Positions 22,424-32,307 of a DNA stretch of 64,000 bases are shown piece after piece (position 1 is the first letter of the stretch; every line of letters starts with the position of its first letter). Source of the DNA: Symbiodinium natans (lineage: Eukaryota; Sar; Dinophyceae; Suessiales; Symbiodiniaceae). Under the pieces are notes generated by a model that saw only the letters and a list, made by a program, of their open reading frames with translations, was not told where the DNA came from and made no database searches. A program made the translations under genes and the position numbers. The stretch is taken from contig CAJNDS010002093.1 of NCBI GenBank assembly GCA_905221605.1, forward strand, positions 421,295-485,294, written 5' to 3'.

Positions 22424-24706
22424 ATGGTTGGGTATAGATCGGCAGCTAGCAGGCGGCAAGCTGCAACGAGAAGGGCCAACTGGCTGCGTTGGAGAGCTCA
22501 GCAACGCCTGACGGTCCCGCCTGACAGGCTCTGGTTGTTGTATCGCTTAGCTCGTGCAATTGTCGTGCAAACGGGACATCTTGGGGCCTTTTTAGTCACA
22601 ACTTGCACATCCCGGCAACCAGTGTATGGCAGACAAAGAGACATTTTCCCTTTGTCCCAGCTGAAGGAGCTAGAGTTCAAGCCCAAAAGTTGGACTACTC
22701 AACGCTGGTTTCTGCTTCGCACGTTTGCAAATGCGGTCATAGGCGCGCTCAACTGGTGCTTTGGCGTGAAGAAGGGCACACCAGGGCCCTTGCAAAGGAC
22801 AGTTGTGCAGCAGGATGTGGTTCAGCGTCTTGTGCATCGATGCATTGACTTTGAGCAGCGTCTGCAAAAACCCGAAGCAGGAACTTGGGAAGCCCTAACC
22901 CCTGATTGGGTGATCTTGGAGGATCGCCCGCTCGGAGCCAGGTATGGCAATCTGCAAGCTGACAGAGTTGACGTGCTTCCACAGGCTGGTGCTTGTGACC
23001 CACTTCCTTGCCTGCCTCCGCAAGCCAGGGCTTTGGTGGAAGACGAACTCCGCATGTTTGCAGAGGCGCCGGGAGGCCTGGCGGTTTACGAGGATGTTGT
23101 GTCAGAAGACAGGCAAGAGTACGTCAAGCTGGTCGTGCGTCAACTTCGTGCAAAGCAACTTGGCCTGGCGTCTCACGCGAAAGCTGGCGGCTCTGTCATC
23201 GCTGTAGGGAAGCCAGGGGGCAGGCAGCGTGCAGTGTGGAATGGCAGTCGTGTGTCAGCTGCTGCCTGTCGACCACCAAAGCCTCGCCACCTCGCGTCAC
23301 CGACAGCCCTGTGTTTTCTGGAGTGTGGTCCTAAGCAACAGTTTCGATGCAGCAAACGTGATGCAAGTTGCTGGTTTGATCAGCTCGCTTTGCCTCAAGC
23401 GCTGCAGTTGTGGATGGGGCGCCCGCGGGTCACCACGAATGAGCTTGAAGACATCGGTGGCATGACGCGTGCTGAAATCGTCGAGCACATGCTCCCAGGG
23501 CAGGAGCTAGAGACTGAGTCCCTGGCCCCAGTGAGCTTGACTTGGCCGATGGGTTTTTCGTGGAGCTCTTACGTGGCTCAAGAATTTCTGCTCAGTATAT
23601 GCCGGTCTGCAGGGTTGGCAGAGCATTCCATCCTTTCGTGCGAGGCCACCACACCCATGTCTTTTGAGCTCTCATTTGCCGCGGCAACGGATGACTTGAT
23701 GATTTTCAGCGATGCTGGGCCAGGCCACACATTGGCTGCAGCTCGCAGAGTGGACGCTGAGCTTCAACAGCGAGGTGCCAAGCGTAACTTCTCCAAGGAC
23801 ATAGACGATGAGCTATCGGCAACATGCGTGGGCGTGCAGCTCGAGAATGGCACTCATTGGGGTGTCCCTCCGCAGCGGTGCCTTGCCATGGTTGTGAGTT
23901 TGCTCCAGCTACTCTTTCACAGATGGGCCTCGCCAAAGCAGGTGCATCAGCATCTTGGCGTGCAGCAGTACTTCGACTTGTTGCGCAGGAGCAAGCTCTC
24001 TGTGTACAACCAAGTGTACAACTTCGTGCGTGACCCTTTGGACACCAAGCAAACGAGGATCCCCAACGAGGTTCTCTTTGAATTGTCAGTTGGTTTGCTT
24101 CTGGGCATTTATTGGCAAGTTGATCTGCGCCGCGCATTTCTTCCACTTGTGTCAGCTACGGATGCCAGCAGCTCTTTCGGGTTCGGGGCAAGTGTTGCAA
24201 GGGTGCCTACAGCCATGGCACGACGTTTGGCTCGTATCTCCGAGAAGCAGGGCGCATATGTCATGCTGGATGGTCACACTGTGTCTGGGGAGAGTGCTAG
24301 ACGTTTGGGCCAGGCTCACAGCATCGACGTCAGCATGGACGAGTTTGTACATGTCCTAAGTGTGAGGAAAAGGCATGCTGCTCACATCAACGTGCTGGAG
24401 GGCGAGGCATTTCTCTTGTGGCTGCGCTGGTTGCTGCGCTCTCGCCAGAGGCATTGTGCTCGCACTGTCGTCCTTGTGGATAGCGCCGTTTGGCTTGGGG
24501 CAGCGGTCAAAGGCAGGTCATCTACTCAGCTCAATCGGCTGTTGCGGAAAGCTGCAGCGTTGGAGTTGTGCGGAGATTTGCTTGTCCACTTGGTGCTTGT
24601 GCCTTCAGCAGAAAACCCTTCAGACTTCCCTTCAAGAGGTGGTCGTTGCGCAGCAGCAAAGTTGCAGAAACTCAGCGGCGATCCACCTCCACCTTCACCC
24701 ATGTGA
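22424..24706 (+). CDS. reverse transcriptase-RNase H of the split-repeat retroelement
   Basis: ATG at 22424, ten bases after repeat A1, gives 760 residues. The RT fingers contain GKPGGRQRAVWNGS (about 264-277). Motif A is KRDASCWFDQ (Asp313, Asp319), motif B MGFSWSS (from Met376), and motif C TDD (Thr422-Asp423-Asp424) in place of YVDD. The RNase H domain shows the expected acidic residues: TDASSSFGFG (Asp580), LEGEA (Glu659), VLVDSAVW (Asp686) and ENPSDFPSRG (Asp734). The final GRSSTQLNRLLRK and PSAENPSDFPSRG stretches resemble DIRS-group RNase H. The frame has no stop or shift, so the enzyme may be active. The first 200 residues have no recognised domain. No protease, integrase or tyrosine recombinase is encoded. 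Confidence 0.88.
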   Translation: MVGYRSAASRRQAATRRANWLRWRAQQRLTVPPDRLWLLYRLARAIVVQTGHLGAFLVTTCTSRQPVYGRQRDIFPLSQLKELEFKPKSWTTQRWFLLRTFANAVIGALNWCFGVKKGTPGPLQRTVVQQDVVQRLVHRCIDFEQRLQKPEAGTWEALTPDWVILEDRPLGARYGNLQADRVDVLPQAGACDPLPCLPPQARALVEDELRMFAEAPGGLAVYEDVVSEDRQEYVKLVVRQLRAKQLGLASHAKAGGSVIAVGKPGGRQRAVWNGSRVSAAACRPPKPRHLASPTALCFLECGPKQQFRCSKRDASCWFDQLALPQALQLWMGRPRVTTNELEDIGGMTRAEIVEHMLPGQELETESLAPVSLTWPMGFSWSSYVAQEFLLSICRSAGLAEHSILSCEATTPMSFELSFAAATDDLMIFSDAGPGHTLAAARRVDAELQQRGAKRNFSKDIDDELSATCVGVQLENGTHWGVPPQRCLAMVVSLLQLLFHRWASPKQVHQHLGVQQYFDLLRRSKLSVYNQVYNFVRDPLDTKQTRIPNEVLFELSVGLLLGIYWQVDLRRAFLPLVSATDASSSFGFGASVARVPTAMARRLARISEKQGAYVMLDGHTVSGESARRLGQAHSIDVSMDEFVHVLSVRKRHAAHINVLEGEAFLLWLRWLLRSRQRHCARTVVLVDSAVWLGAAVKGRSSTQLNRLLRKAAALELCGDLLVHLVLVPSAENPSDFPSRGGRCAAAKLQKLSGDPPPPSPM

Positions 24707-25113
24707 CAACGGCCGGGCTATGGGCAGCGCGGGCCTTTCTGCCTTGCTTTTTGAAAGCATCTGGCATGATGTGCGCGGGGCTTCGCGTTCCAAAGCTTGG
24801 TCGTGGAATTTGTTTTTCATGTACAGTTTGCCAGCAACACACGTCCATCTGCGTCTTCCGGGCTCTTTGCTGATGGCGCTGAAGTGGGTACCTTGACGCT
24901 TGTAACGACAGGTGCACGTCAAGTTGAGCAGACTGGGGTGTTGTGGGAGCTCGTGGCTCTTGCATGCATTGCGTTCTCTTGCGCGGCGGGTGTGCTGGAG
25001 GCCACGCCTGCGTCATCCCTGACAGTCTGCAGGTCCCGACTCCTCGGCCGGATTGGGGCATTACAATTTGCGGCCGCCACCGTCGCGGCGGTTGCAGCCA
25101 GTGCTGGGGGAGT
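24707..25113 (+). other. non-coding or decayed interior of the split-repeat element
   Basis: About 400 bases between the RT stop and B1. A plus-strand frame (24797-25186) is Ala/Val/Thr-rich and lacks recombinase residues (R..HxxR..Y). A tyrosine recombinase would be expected here in PAT/Ngaro elements; it is absent or deleted. Confidence 0.5.
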
Positions 25114-25295
25114 GGGTGCTGATCTATTCTCCTGGCAGCACACTTGCAAGCAAAGCAGCTGCAATCCTCAATGTTTTGGTCTCTAACTTTTGGTGATGCT
25201 GGCAAAGCGACGCGAAAACGATCATCGAATGGTGGATGCGTTCGTCATGCTCTGCATTTCTGAGGGTCACTGCCGGAGAAGTGGTGTGCAAGAAT
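25114..25295 (+). repeat. B1 direct repeat
   Basis: 182-base copy of 25507-25688; its last base T is also the first base of A2. Confidence 0.95.
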
Positions 25296-25461
25296 GAACT
25301 CCCATATTCTTGCAAGAGCGGTTTTGGCGGAGGGGCTAGAATCTTCACGAGTCGCACAGACGAAATCGGAGGCAGGGATGCGGAAAACCTGCAAGCAGAC
25401 AACATCTCGCGCTGCTGCTCGAGCCTCTAATGTCATGTGGGCCTCAAAGGTAGTCTCATTT
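25295..25461 (+). repeat. A2 direct repeat
   Basis: Copy of A1. B1 and A2 meet at AAGAAT/TGAACTCCC with one shared T, the presumed crossover point. Confidence 0.95.
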
Positions 25462-25506
25462 CCCGCCCTGTTCGCGAATGCTTCACTACCCTCCCAAAGG
25501 GCACGG

Positions 25507-25688
25507 GGGTGCTGATCTATTCTCCTGGCAGCACACTTGCAAGCAAAGCAGCTGCAATCCTCAATGTTTTGGTCTCTAACTTTTGGTGATGCTGGCAAAG
25601 CGACGCGAAAACGATCATCGAATGGTGGATGCGTTCGTCATGCTCTGCATTTCTGAGGGTCACTGCCGGAGAAGTGGTGTGCAAGAAT
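25507..25688 (+). repeat. B2 direct repeat, right end of element
   Basis: Copy of B1. It ends GCAAGAAT and the next bases are TAGGGTTTAGGG. Confidence 0.95.
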
Positions 25689-25800
25689 TAGGGTTTAGGG
25701 TTTAGGGTTTGGGGTTTAGGGTTTAGGATTTAGGGTTACGGGTTTGGGGTTTAGGGTTTAGGGTTTAGAGTCGGGTCTCAGGTTTTGGGTGTAGTGTTTA
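25689..25800 (+). repeat. TTTAGGG array, right flank of the element
   Basis: Continues the array at 22178-22246 in the same orientation and register, becoming degenerate after about 25720. Confidence 0.95.
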
Positions 25801-25854
25801 GCGTGCTTCATATTTGATATCTATATCTTCTTTTTGTCTAGAAATTATGTACTA

Positions 25855-25864
25855 TTTTGTATAC

Positions 25865-25899
<35 letters not shown>

Positions 25900-25990
25900 T
25901 ACATATGTATTGCTCTTCTACTATAATGTGTATATACCTATACACATATATATATATATAATATATATATATATAGAATACATACACGCA
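25855..25990. repeat. AT microsatellite
   Basis: (TA)n blocks with TACATA interruptions around a short unique core. Confidence 0.93.
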
Positions 25991-26164
25991 TTTTAGCGTA
26001 TGAGGGAGCTTAGGAGCTTGGGGAGTTTCAGGAGCTCAGGGAGATTAGAGCTTAGGGCCTAGGCGTTGAGGGAGGTTTTTATTTTCATTTTCATTTTTTT
26101 TTTTGGGGGGGGGGCTCTGTGGGGAGTTTTGCCCTTTGTGCACACACACACACACACCGTACAT

Positions 26165-26855
26165 AGTCCCTCCTTCAGACGCACAAAGCCTTAACCCCTA
26201 AAACCCTGAACCCTCAAGCCCTAAACCCTCAACCCTAAACCCCGAACCCTCAACCCTAAACCCTATATCTTAAACCCCTGAAGCAGCTTGCCTTTGGCCC
26301 CTTGTCCTGAGGTCTTCGAGAAGCCGGAAGGTGTGGCTGGCGTAGCATCGGAGGATCCTTCAAGCGACACGTAGGTGTTTATGGCTTCAGGGGCTCAACC
26401 CTAAACCCTAAACCCTAAACCCTAAACCCTAAACCCTAAACCTTAAATCTTAAACCCTAAACCCTAAACCCTAAACCCAAAACCCTAAACCCAAAACCCT
26501 AAACCCCAGAAAACGCCTCAACCCTGGTTCTCTTTTGGGCTGTAGGGTTCAGGCGGCCCAGCCCGCACGACCTCGGAAAGTAGAACTGAGGGTTTATGGC
26601 TTTGGAAGCCCATGGCTCTTTCGACTCTGGAGCATGAAGCCCCTAAGCCCGAAAAGACCTAAAACCTCTAAACCCTAATTCTCTTAAAAACCCCTAAACC
26701 TCCTAATTTTTCCTAACCCCCTAAACGCCCTAAACCCTCAACACCCCTAAATCCCCCCAAAACCTAAAACCCCTGAACCCTAAACCCCTAACCTTCAACC
26801 CCTGAACCTTCAACCCCTGAACCTCCAAACCTCTAAGGCCCCAAGCCCACTGTAG
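26165..26855 (-). repeat. degenerate CCCTAAA blocks
   Basis: Blocks at 26165-26280, 26398-26510 (partly perfect) and about 26640-26850 (CCCCTAAA and CCCTGAA variants) with unique spacers. Confidence 0.85.
26288..26374 (+). other. exon-like island between telomere-type blocks
   Basis: Reads LPLAPCPEVFEKPEGVAGVA and seven more codons to a TAG, with no internal stop. Not recognised. Confidence 0.3.
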
Positions 26856-26913
26856 GGAATGAGGGATATACCCTTCGGGGGAGTATATAGGTATCTCATT
26901 CCTTCATTCCCTA
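26853..26913. repeat. short inverted repeat, MITE-like
   Basis: TAGGGAATGA (26853-26862) is inverted as TCATTCCCTA (26904-26913), with further pairing of GGGATATACC-like arms inside. Confidence 0.6.
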
Positions 26914-26974
26914 CTAAGAACCAGCTAGCTTAAGCCCCCAAGTCCCGAACTCCCAAAGTTCCAAAGCCTGCCTT

Positions 26975-27655
26975 GTTCTGGTTTAAGGTTTAGGGTCTAG
27001 GGGTTGAGCCCCAGACCCTAAACCCTAAATCCTAAACCCTAAACCTTAAGCCGTGAATCCTAAACCCCAAGCCCTAAATCCTAAACCCTAAGCCCTCAAT
27101 CCTGCGTGGGTTTGAGAGGGACTATTCTCGCCTAGGGATCCCTTCGCTCCCCTTCAGCGCCTGCAAATCCAGCTGCTCTTGCTACGCGTCTTTCAGGGTT
27201 TATGGTTCGGAGGGTTTGGGGTTTAAGGTTTAGGGTTCAGGGTCGAAGATAAAACAAGAATTCGGGTTTGGCCCGGGTTGAGGGTTTTTTTTTAGAATTG
27301 AGGGCATCCATGGGGTAAGTCCGGGGTAAGGGTCTCGTTCTTTGCGCTTTGCTTTCCTGAACCCTAACCCAAAACCCTAAACCCTGAACCCTGCTGCCAA
27401 ATCCCCGAACCCAAATCCCTGAAATCCTTAGACCCCAAGTTGCTGAGCCTTAAATTCCTCAACCCTAAACTGTTTAGGGTTTAAACCCTAAACCCTAAAC
27501 CCTAAACCCTAAACCCTAAACCCTAAACCCTAAACCCTAAACCCGAAACCCCAAACCCTAAACCCTAAACCCTAGACCCTAGACCCTAAACCCTAAACCC
27601 TAAACCCTAAACCCTAAACCCGAAACCCGAAACCCTAAACCCTAAACCCTAAACC
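26975..27655. repeat. degenerate and perfect telomere-type arrays
   Basis: Mixed CCCTAAA/CCCTAAT words at 26975-27110, a short TTTAGGG-like block near 27200-27260, and a good CCCTAAA array at about 27475-27652. Confidence 0.88.
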
Positions 27656-27756
27656 TCCTGGAGGACCAAGACAAGTACAGCTGCCATGTAGAGCCCTGTA
27701 CCTTCAGCTGCCGCACCGCGGCGGGCGAGGAGTGCGGTTCAGTCTCGGGACATTTA
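27655..27756 (+). other. exon-like island between opposed telomere arrays
   Basis: Reads LLEDQDKYSCHVEPCTFSCR then a Gly/Glu/Cys-containing tail, with four cysteines and GC3-rich codons. CCCTAAA lies on the left and TTTAGGG on the right. Likely an exon fragment. Confidence 0.35.
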
Positions 27757-27900
27757 GGGTTTAGGGTTTCGGGTTTAGGGTTTAGGGTTTAGGGTTTAGG
27801 GTTGAGGGGTTTAGGGTTTAGGGTTGAGGGTTTAGGGTTGAGGGGTTTAGGGTTGAGGGGTTTAGGGTTTAGGGTTGAGGGGTTTAGGGTCTAGAGTCCG
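27757..27900 (+). repeat. TTTAGGG array with TTGAGGG variants
   Basis: Units of TTTAGGG, TTTCGGG and TTGAGGGG. Confidence 0.9.
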
Positions 27901-28689
27901 ACGGTTTGGGGCTTGGGGCTTGTCCTACAACCCAGCGGCAAGACACTCTTGATCGTAACCCTCCACCCTGCAGCCTACACCCTACAAACCCGACACCCAA
28001 ACCCGGGGTTCTCGCTATTTCCCTGTGTCACCCTCCCTGGGAGGAAGCCTTGCCTATGAGCGTCGTCAATGACGATTTCTGTGCCCGGCCTGCATGAGCT
28101 GGTTAGTGGTCGTTGCTAAACCCTCAACCCTCCACCCTCCATCCTCAACCCTCAACCCAAAACCCGAAACACTAAGCTCCTAAGTCCACCCCACGCCCTC
28201 ACACCCCCACCAGAAAATCCCAACGCCACCAAGACCCTCAAGTGTCTATTACTTGTAAACGCTTACGCGCCGCCTCGGCAGCCGGGCCGGCCCCAGGACA
28301 GGAAAAAGGGCAGCGGGGTTAAAGGGGGGAGGGGGGGAGGGGGGGGGAGGGAGCCAGCCTAAACTCAATTCGCCAAAATGGGAAGCCGTAAAGACCCTTA
28401 AGCCCTGCTAACGCCGTTGGGGTTCAGCTTTCAGGATAGTGCGCGCCACTGCGGCCTGCGGGAACATAAGCCAGCCCCCCCCCCCGTGGGTGGCTTAAAT
28501 AGGGTCTATTTGGAAGCTGAGAGTCGTGTTTTGGTGTGGTAGATAGAAAGGAAAGGGCATGATAAAGTAGCGAGAGGAGCTCTTCAATTCCCTTCCTTAT
28601 CTCCTATGCTCTTTTCCTTCTTTATTGCAACAGGAGAAGACAGGAAAAGGGCTTCCATTCCCCACTTGTTCTTCCTTTCTTGTGTTTTT
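27901..28689. other. unassigned, with G-rich runs
   Basis: No convincing gene. It contains poly-G/poly-C runs (28325-28352, 28475-28487) and the dispersed repeat at 28254-28292. Confidence 0.35.
28254..28292 (+). repeat. dispersed GC-rich repeat, inverted copy at 52468-52508
   Basis: TGTAAACGCTT then CGCCGCCTCGGCAGCCGGGC and CGGCC recur as the reverse complement at 52468-52508 with a few differences. Flanks are unrelated. Confidence 0.75.
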
Positions 28690-28873
28690 GTCATTTAGAG
28701 GGGAACAGGAGAAGAGGAGGGAGAGAGAAGGAGAGGGGAGAGATAACAGGAATCCAATTTCAGTGGAATAGCAAAGAAAAGAATAGAAGAGAGATGAATA
28801 GAGAAGAGGGAGAGACAAAACGAGGCGCTGAGAAGATGGCACTCTTCTTTATCTATCCTATCTCCCTTATCTC
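28690..28873 (+). repeat. partial third copy of the segmental repeat
   Basis: Closely matches 30745-30930 and 33060-33245 (GAACAGGAGAAGAGGAG..., GGAATCCAATTTCA, AATAGAAGAGAGATGAATAG). Confidence 0.8.
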
Positions 28874-31068
28874 CTTTACCTTCCTAGGCTTTATCATTCA
28901 AGTTCTTTTCTTGTGTTTTATCAGTTAAACGGAAACAGAAGGAGAGAAGGGAACGGGAAGTGAGAGAGGAGAGACAAAAAGGAGGCCATTTTAATTTTCT
29001 GGAAGGGTACTGAACAGAAGAGAGGAGACAAGAAACAAGGAGACGGAGGAACACAACAAGGCGCAAAGAAGATGGCACTCTTCTTTATCTATCATCTCTC
29101 CCTTCCTTGTCTCTCCCTTTTCCCTCTATTATTAAAAAGGACAAGACCTCTTCGCAGATAGGTGCCCTCTCTCTTCTTCAGGAAGCCCCCTTGCCCTTAT
29201 TTTGCTTGCCTTCTGAAACGACAAGGAAAACAACACATAGAAAGAGAGGAAATGGAATGAACCAATAGGCAATGGAGCTCTTCAATTTCTTTCCCTATCT
29301 CTTTTCTTCTTTTTTCATTCTTCATTCAACAAGGAAAAGAAGCTTCCTTTTGTGTGTTTTTGAGATTTAAAGGAGAACAAGAGAAGAGAAGGGAGAGAGA
29401 AAGGAGAGAGGAGAGATCAAAAGGAATGCAACTCTAAATGGAAGAGCAATGAAAAGAATGGAAGAGAAATGAGGACAGGCGAAATGCAAAAGTCAGGCAA
29501 AGAGAAGATGGTGCTCGTTTTCATCTTTCCTCTGGTTCTTATTTTTCTCTTCTCTTGTTCATTTCCGTTAGAAAAAACAAAAGGAATAACAATGAACATG
29601 TAAGCAAACCCAGCTGATGCTCATGATTTTTTCCTTTCTCCCTCTCTCTCTCTCTCCATATATGGGCGATGGAACGGGTGTCCTTGTTGGGCCGTTTCCT
29701 GCATCTTCAAGTGAGGAACCTAAGTGTTTTCTTTTGTTCGTTTGAAGACACAGAAAGCGATTAAAAGGGACGTCCATTTTGGATTGGCAGCCAACCTCTC
29801 TCTCCCTATATATGGGCGATGGAATGGGTGTCCTTTTTGATCGTTTTCTGCATCTTCAAGCGAGGAAAAGGGACACCCCACAAGAAAGCACTTAGGGTGT
29901 CCCTTTTGCTCGTTTGAAGACACAGCAAGCGATTAAAAGGGACGCCCATTTTGGATTGGCAGCAAACCCAGCTGATGCTCATGATTTCTCTCTCTCCCCA
30001 TATATGGGCGATGGAACGGGTGTCCTTCTTGGATCGTTTTCTGCATCTTCAAGCGAAGAAAAGGGACACCACAAGAAACACTTAGGGTGTCCCTTTTGCT
30101 CGTTTCAAGAAACAGAAAGCGATTAAAAGGGACGCCCATTTTGGATCGGCAGCAAACCCAGCCGATGCTCATGATTTATCTCTGTCTATATATGGGCGAT
30201 GGAACGGGTGTCCTTCTTGGATCGTTTTCTGCATCTTCAAGCGAAGAAAAGGGACACCACAAGAAAACACTTAGTAAGGGTGCCCCTTTTGCTCGTTTCA
30301 AGACACAGAAAGCGATTAAAAGGGACGCCCATTTTGGACCGGCAGCAAACCCAGCTGATGCTCATGATTTATCTCTGTCTATATATGGGCGATGGAACGG
30401 GTGTTCCTGATCGTTTTCTGCATCTTCAAGGGAGAAAGAAGGGCACCACCCAAGAAGGAAAAGTAACATCAGATATAGGGAGGGAAATTGAAGAGCTCCT
30501 CTCTTTACTTAGTCATTCCCTTTCCTCTCTTCTTATCTGTTGTTTTCTTCGCTTCAAAAAGCAAAATAAGGGAAAAGAAATTTCCTGAAGAGGAGGGAGG
30601 GCACCTATTGAAGAGCTCCTGTCTTTACTTAGTCATTCCCTTTCCTCTCTTATCCGTTGTTTTATTCGCTTCAAAAAGCAAAATAAGCGAAAGAGAGATT
30701 TCCTGAAGAGGAGGGAGGGCACCTATCTGTAAAGAGCAATCGTTTAGAGGGGAACAGGAGAAGAGGAGCGAGAGAGAAGGACAGAGGAGAGATACAGGGA
30801 ATCCAATTTCAATAGAACAGCAAAGAAAAGAATAGAAGAGAGATGAATAGAGAAGAGGGAGAGACAAAACAAGGCGCAGAGAAGATGGCACTCTTCTTTA
30901 TCTATCCTATCTCCCTTATCTCTCCCTTCCCTCTTTCTTTTCGAAATAAGAACAACTAAAGAGGAAGAATTTATGAAAAGGAGAAGAGTAAGGAAAAGAG
31001 CAGAAGTAGGCCGAGAAGAGGGACATGATGAAGTACGGCAAGGTCCAAGCGCAAGGAGTCACCCTCTG
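28874..31068 (+). repeat. segmental tandem duplication, copy 1
   Basis: Purine- and CT-rich sequence repeated 2195 bases downstream with very few differences; several landmarks keep exactly this offset up to the inner array. Many short frames occur but all follow low-complexity sequence. No gene is supported. Confidence 0.9.
29590..30440 (+). repeat. about 190-bp subrepeat array in copy 1
   Basis: Four to five units with GATTAAAAGGGACGCCCATT, a CAAACCCAGCTGATGCTCAT piece and TATATGGGCGATGGAACGGG. Units carry an inverted pair AAAAGGGACAC / GTGTCCCTTTT (for example 29866-29906), often with CTTA in the loop. Confidence 0.88.
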
Positions 31069-32008
31069 CTTTACCTTCCACTGCTTTATCATACAAGTTC
31101 CTGTCTTGTGTTTTATCAGTTAAACGGAAACAGAAGGAGAGAAGGGAAAGGGAAGTGAGAGAGGAGAGACAACAAGGAGGCCATTTTAATTTTCTGGAAG
31201 GGTACTGAACAGAAGAGAGGAGACAAGGAACAAGGAGACGGAGGAACACAACAAGGCGCAAAGAAGATGGCACTCTTCTTTATCTATCATCTCTCCCTTC
31301 CTTGTCTCTCTCTTTTCCCTCTATTATTAAAAAGGACAAGACCTCTTCGCAGATAGGTGCCCTCTCTCCTCTTCAGGAAGCCCCCTTGCCCTTATTTTGC
31401 TTGCTTTCTGAAACGACAAGGAAAACAACACATAGAAAGAGAGGAAATGGAATGAACCAATAGGCAGTGGAGCTCTTCAATTTCTTTCCCTATCTCTTTT
31501 CTTCTTTTTTCATTCTTCATTCAACAAGGAAAAGAAACTTCCTTTTGTGTGTTTTTGAGATTTAAAGGAGAACAAGAGAAGAGAAGGGAGAGAGAAAGGA
31601 GAGAGGAGAGATCAAAAGGAATGCAACTCTAAATGGAAGAGCAATGAAAAGAATGGAAGAGAAATGAGGACAGGCGAAATGCAAAAGTCAGGCAAAGAGA
31701 AGATGGTGCTCGTTTTCATCTTTCCTCTGGTTCTTATTTTTCTCTTCTCTTGTTCATTTCCGTTAGAAAAAAACAACAGGAATAACAATGAACATGTAAG
31801 CAAACCCAGCTGATGCTCATGATTTTTTCCCTTCTCCCTCTCTCTCTCTCTCCATATATGGGCGATGGAACGGGTGTCCTTGTTGGGCCGTTTTCTGGAT
31901 CTTCAAGTGAGGAACCTAGGTGTTTTCTTTTGTTCGTTTGAAGACACAGAAAGCGATTAAAAGGGACGTCCATTTTGGATTGGCAGCCAACCCAGCTGAT
32001 GCTCATGA

Positions 32009-32074
<66 letters not shown>

Positions 32075-32261
32075 CTCTCCCTTCCCTATATATGGGCGAT
32101 GGAATGGGTGTCCTTTTTGATCGTTTTCTGCATCTTCAAGCGAGGAAAAGGGACACCCCACAAGAGCACACTTAGGGTGTCCCTTTTGCTCGTTTGAAGA
32201 CACAGAAGGCGATTAAAAGGGACGCCCATTTTGGATTGGCAGCCAACCCAGCTGATGCTCA

Positions 32262-32307
<46 letters not shown>

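Larger units (their letters stand above)
22247..25688 (+). mobile_element. split-direct-repeat (PAT/Ngaro-like) retroelement inserted in TTTAGGG repeat
   Basis: Structure is A1 (22247-22413), RT-RNase H frame (22424-24706), B1 (25114-25295), A2 (25295-25461), 45-base spacer, B2 (25507-25688). A1 and A2 are 167-bp copies and B1 and B2 are 182-bp copies, identical by eye. The A1-ORF-B1-A2-B2 layout is known from PAT- and Ngaro-type tyrosine-recombinase retrotransposons. Removing the element and counting the shared T once restores an uninterrupted TTTAGGG array, with no target duplication, as expected for recombinase insertion. No tyrosine recombinase or Gag frame is present, so this copy may be non-autonomous or a new subtype. 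Confidence 0.85.

Noticed and set aside
24797-25186. Frame after the RT gene as a tyrosine recombinase
   Set aside because: No R..HxxR..Y residues; composition is Ala/Val/Thr-rich, and the end lies in repeat B1.
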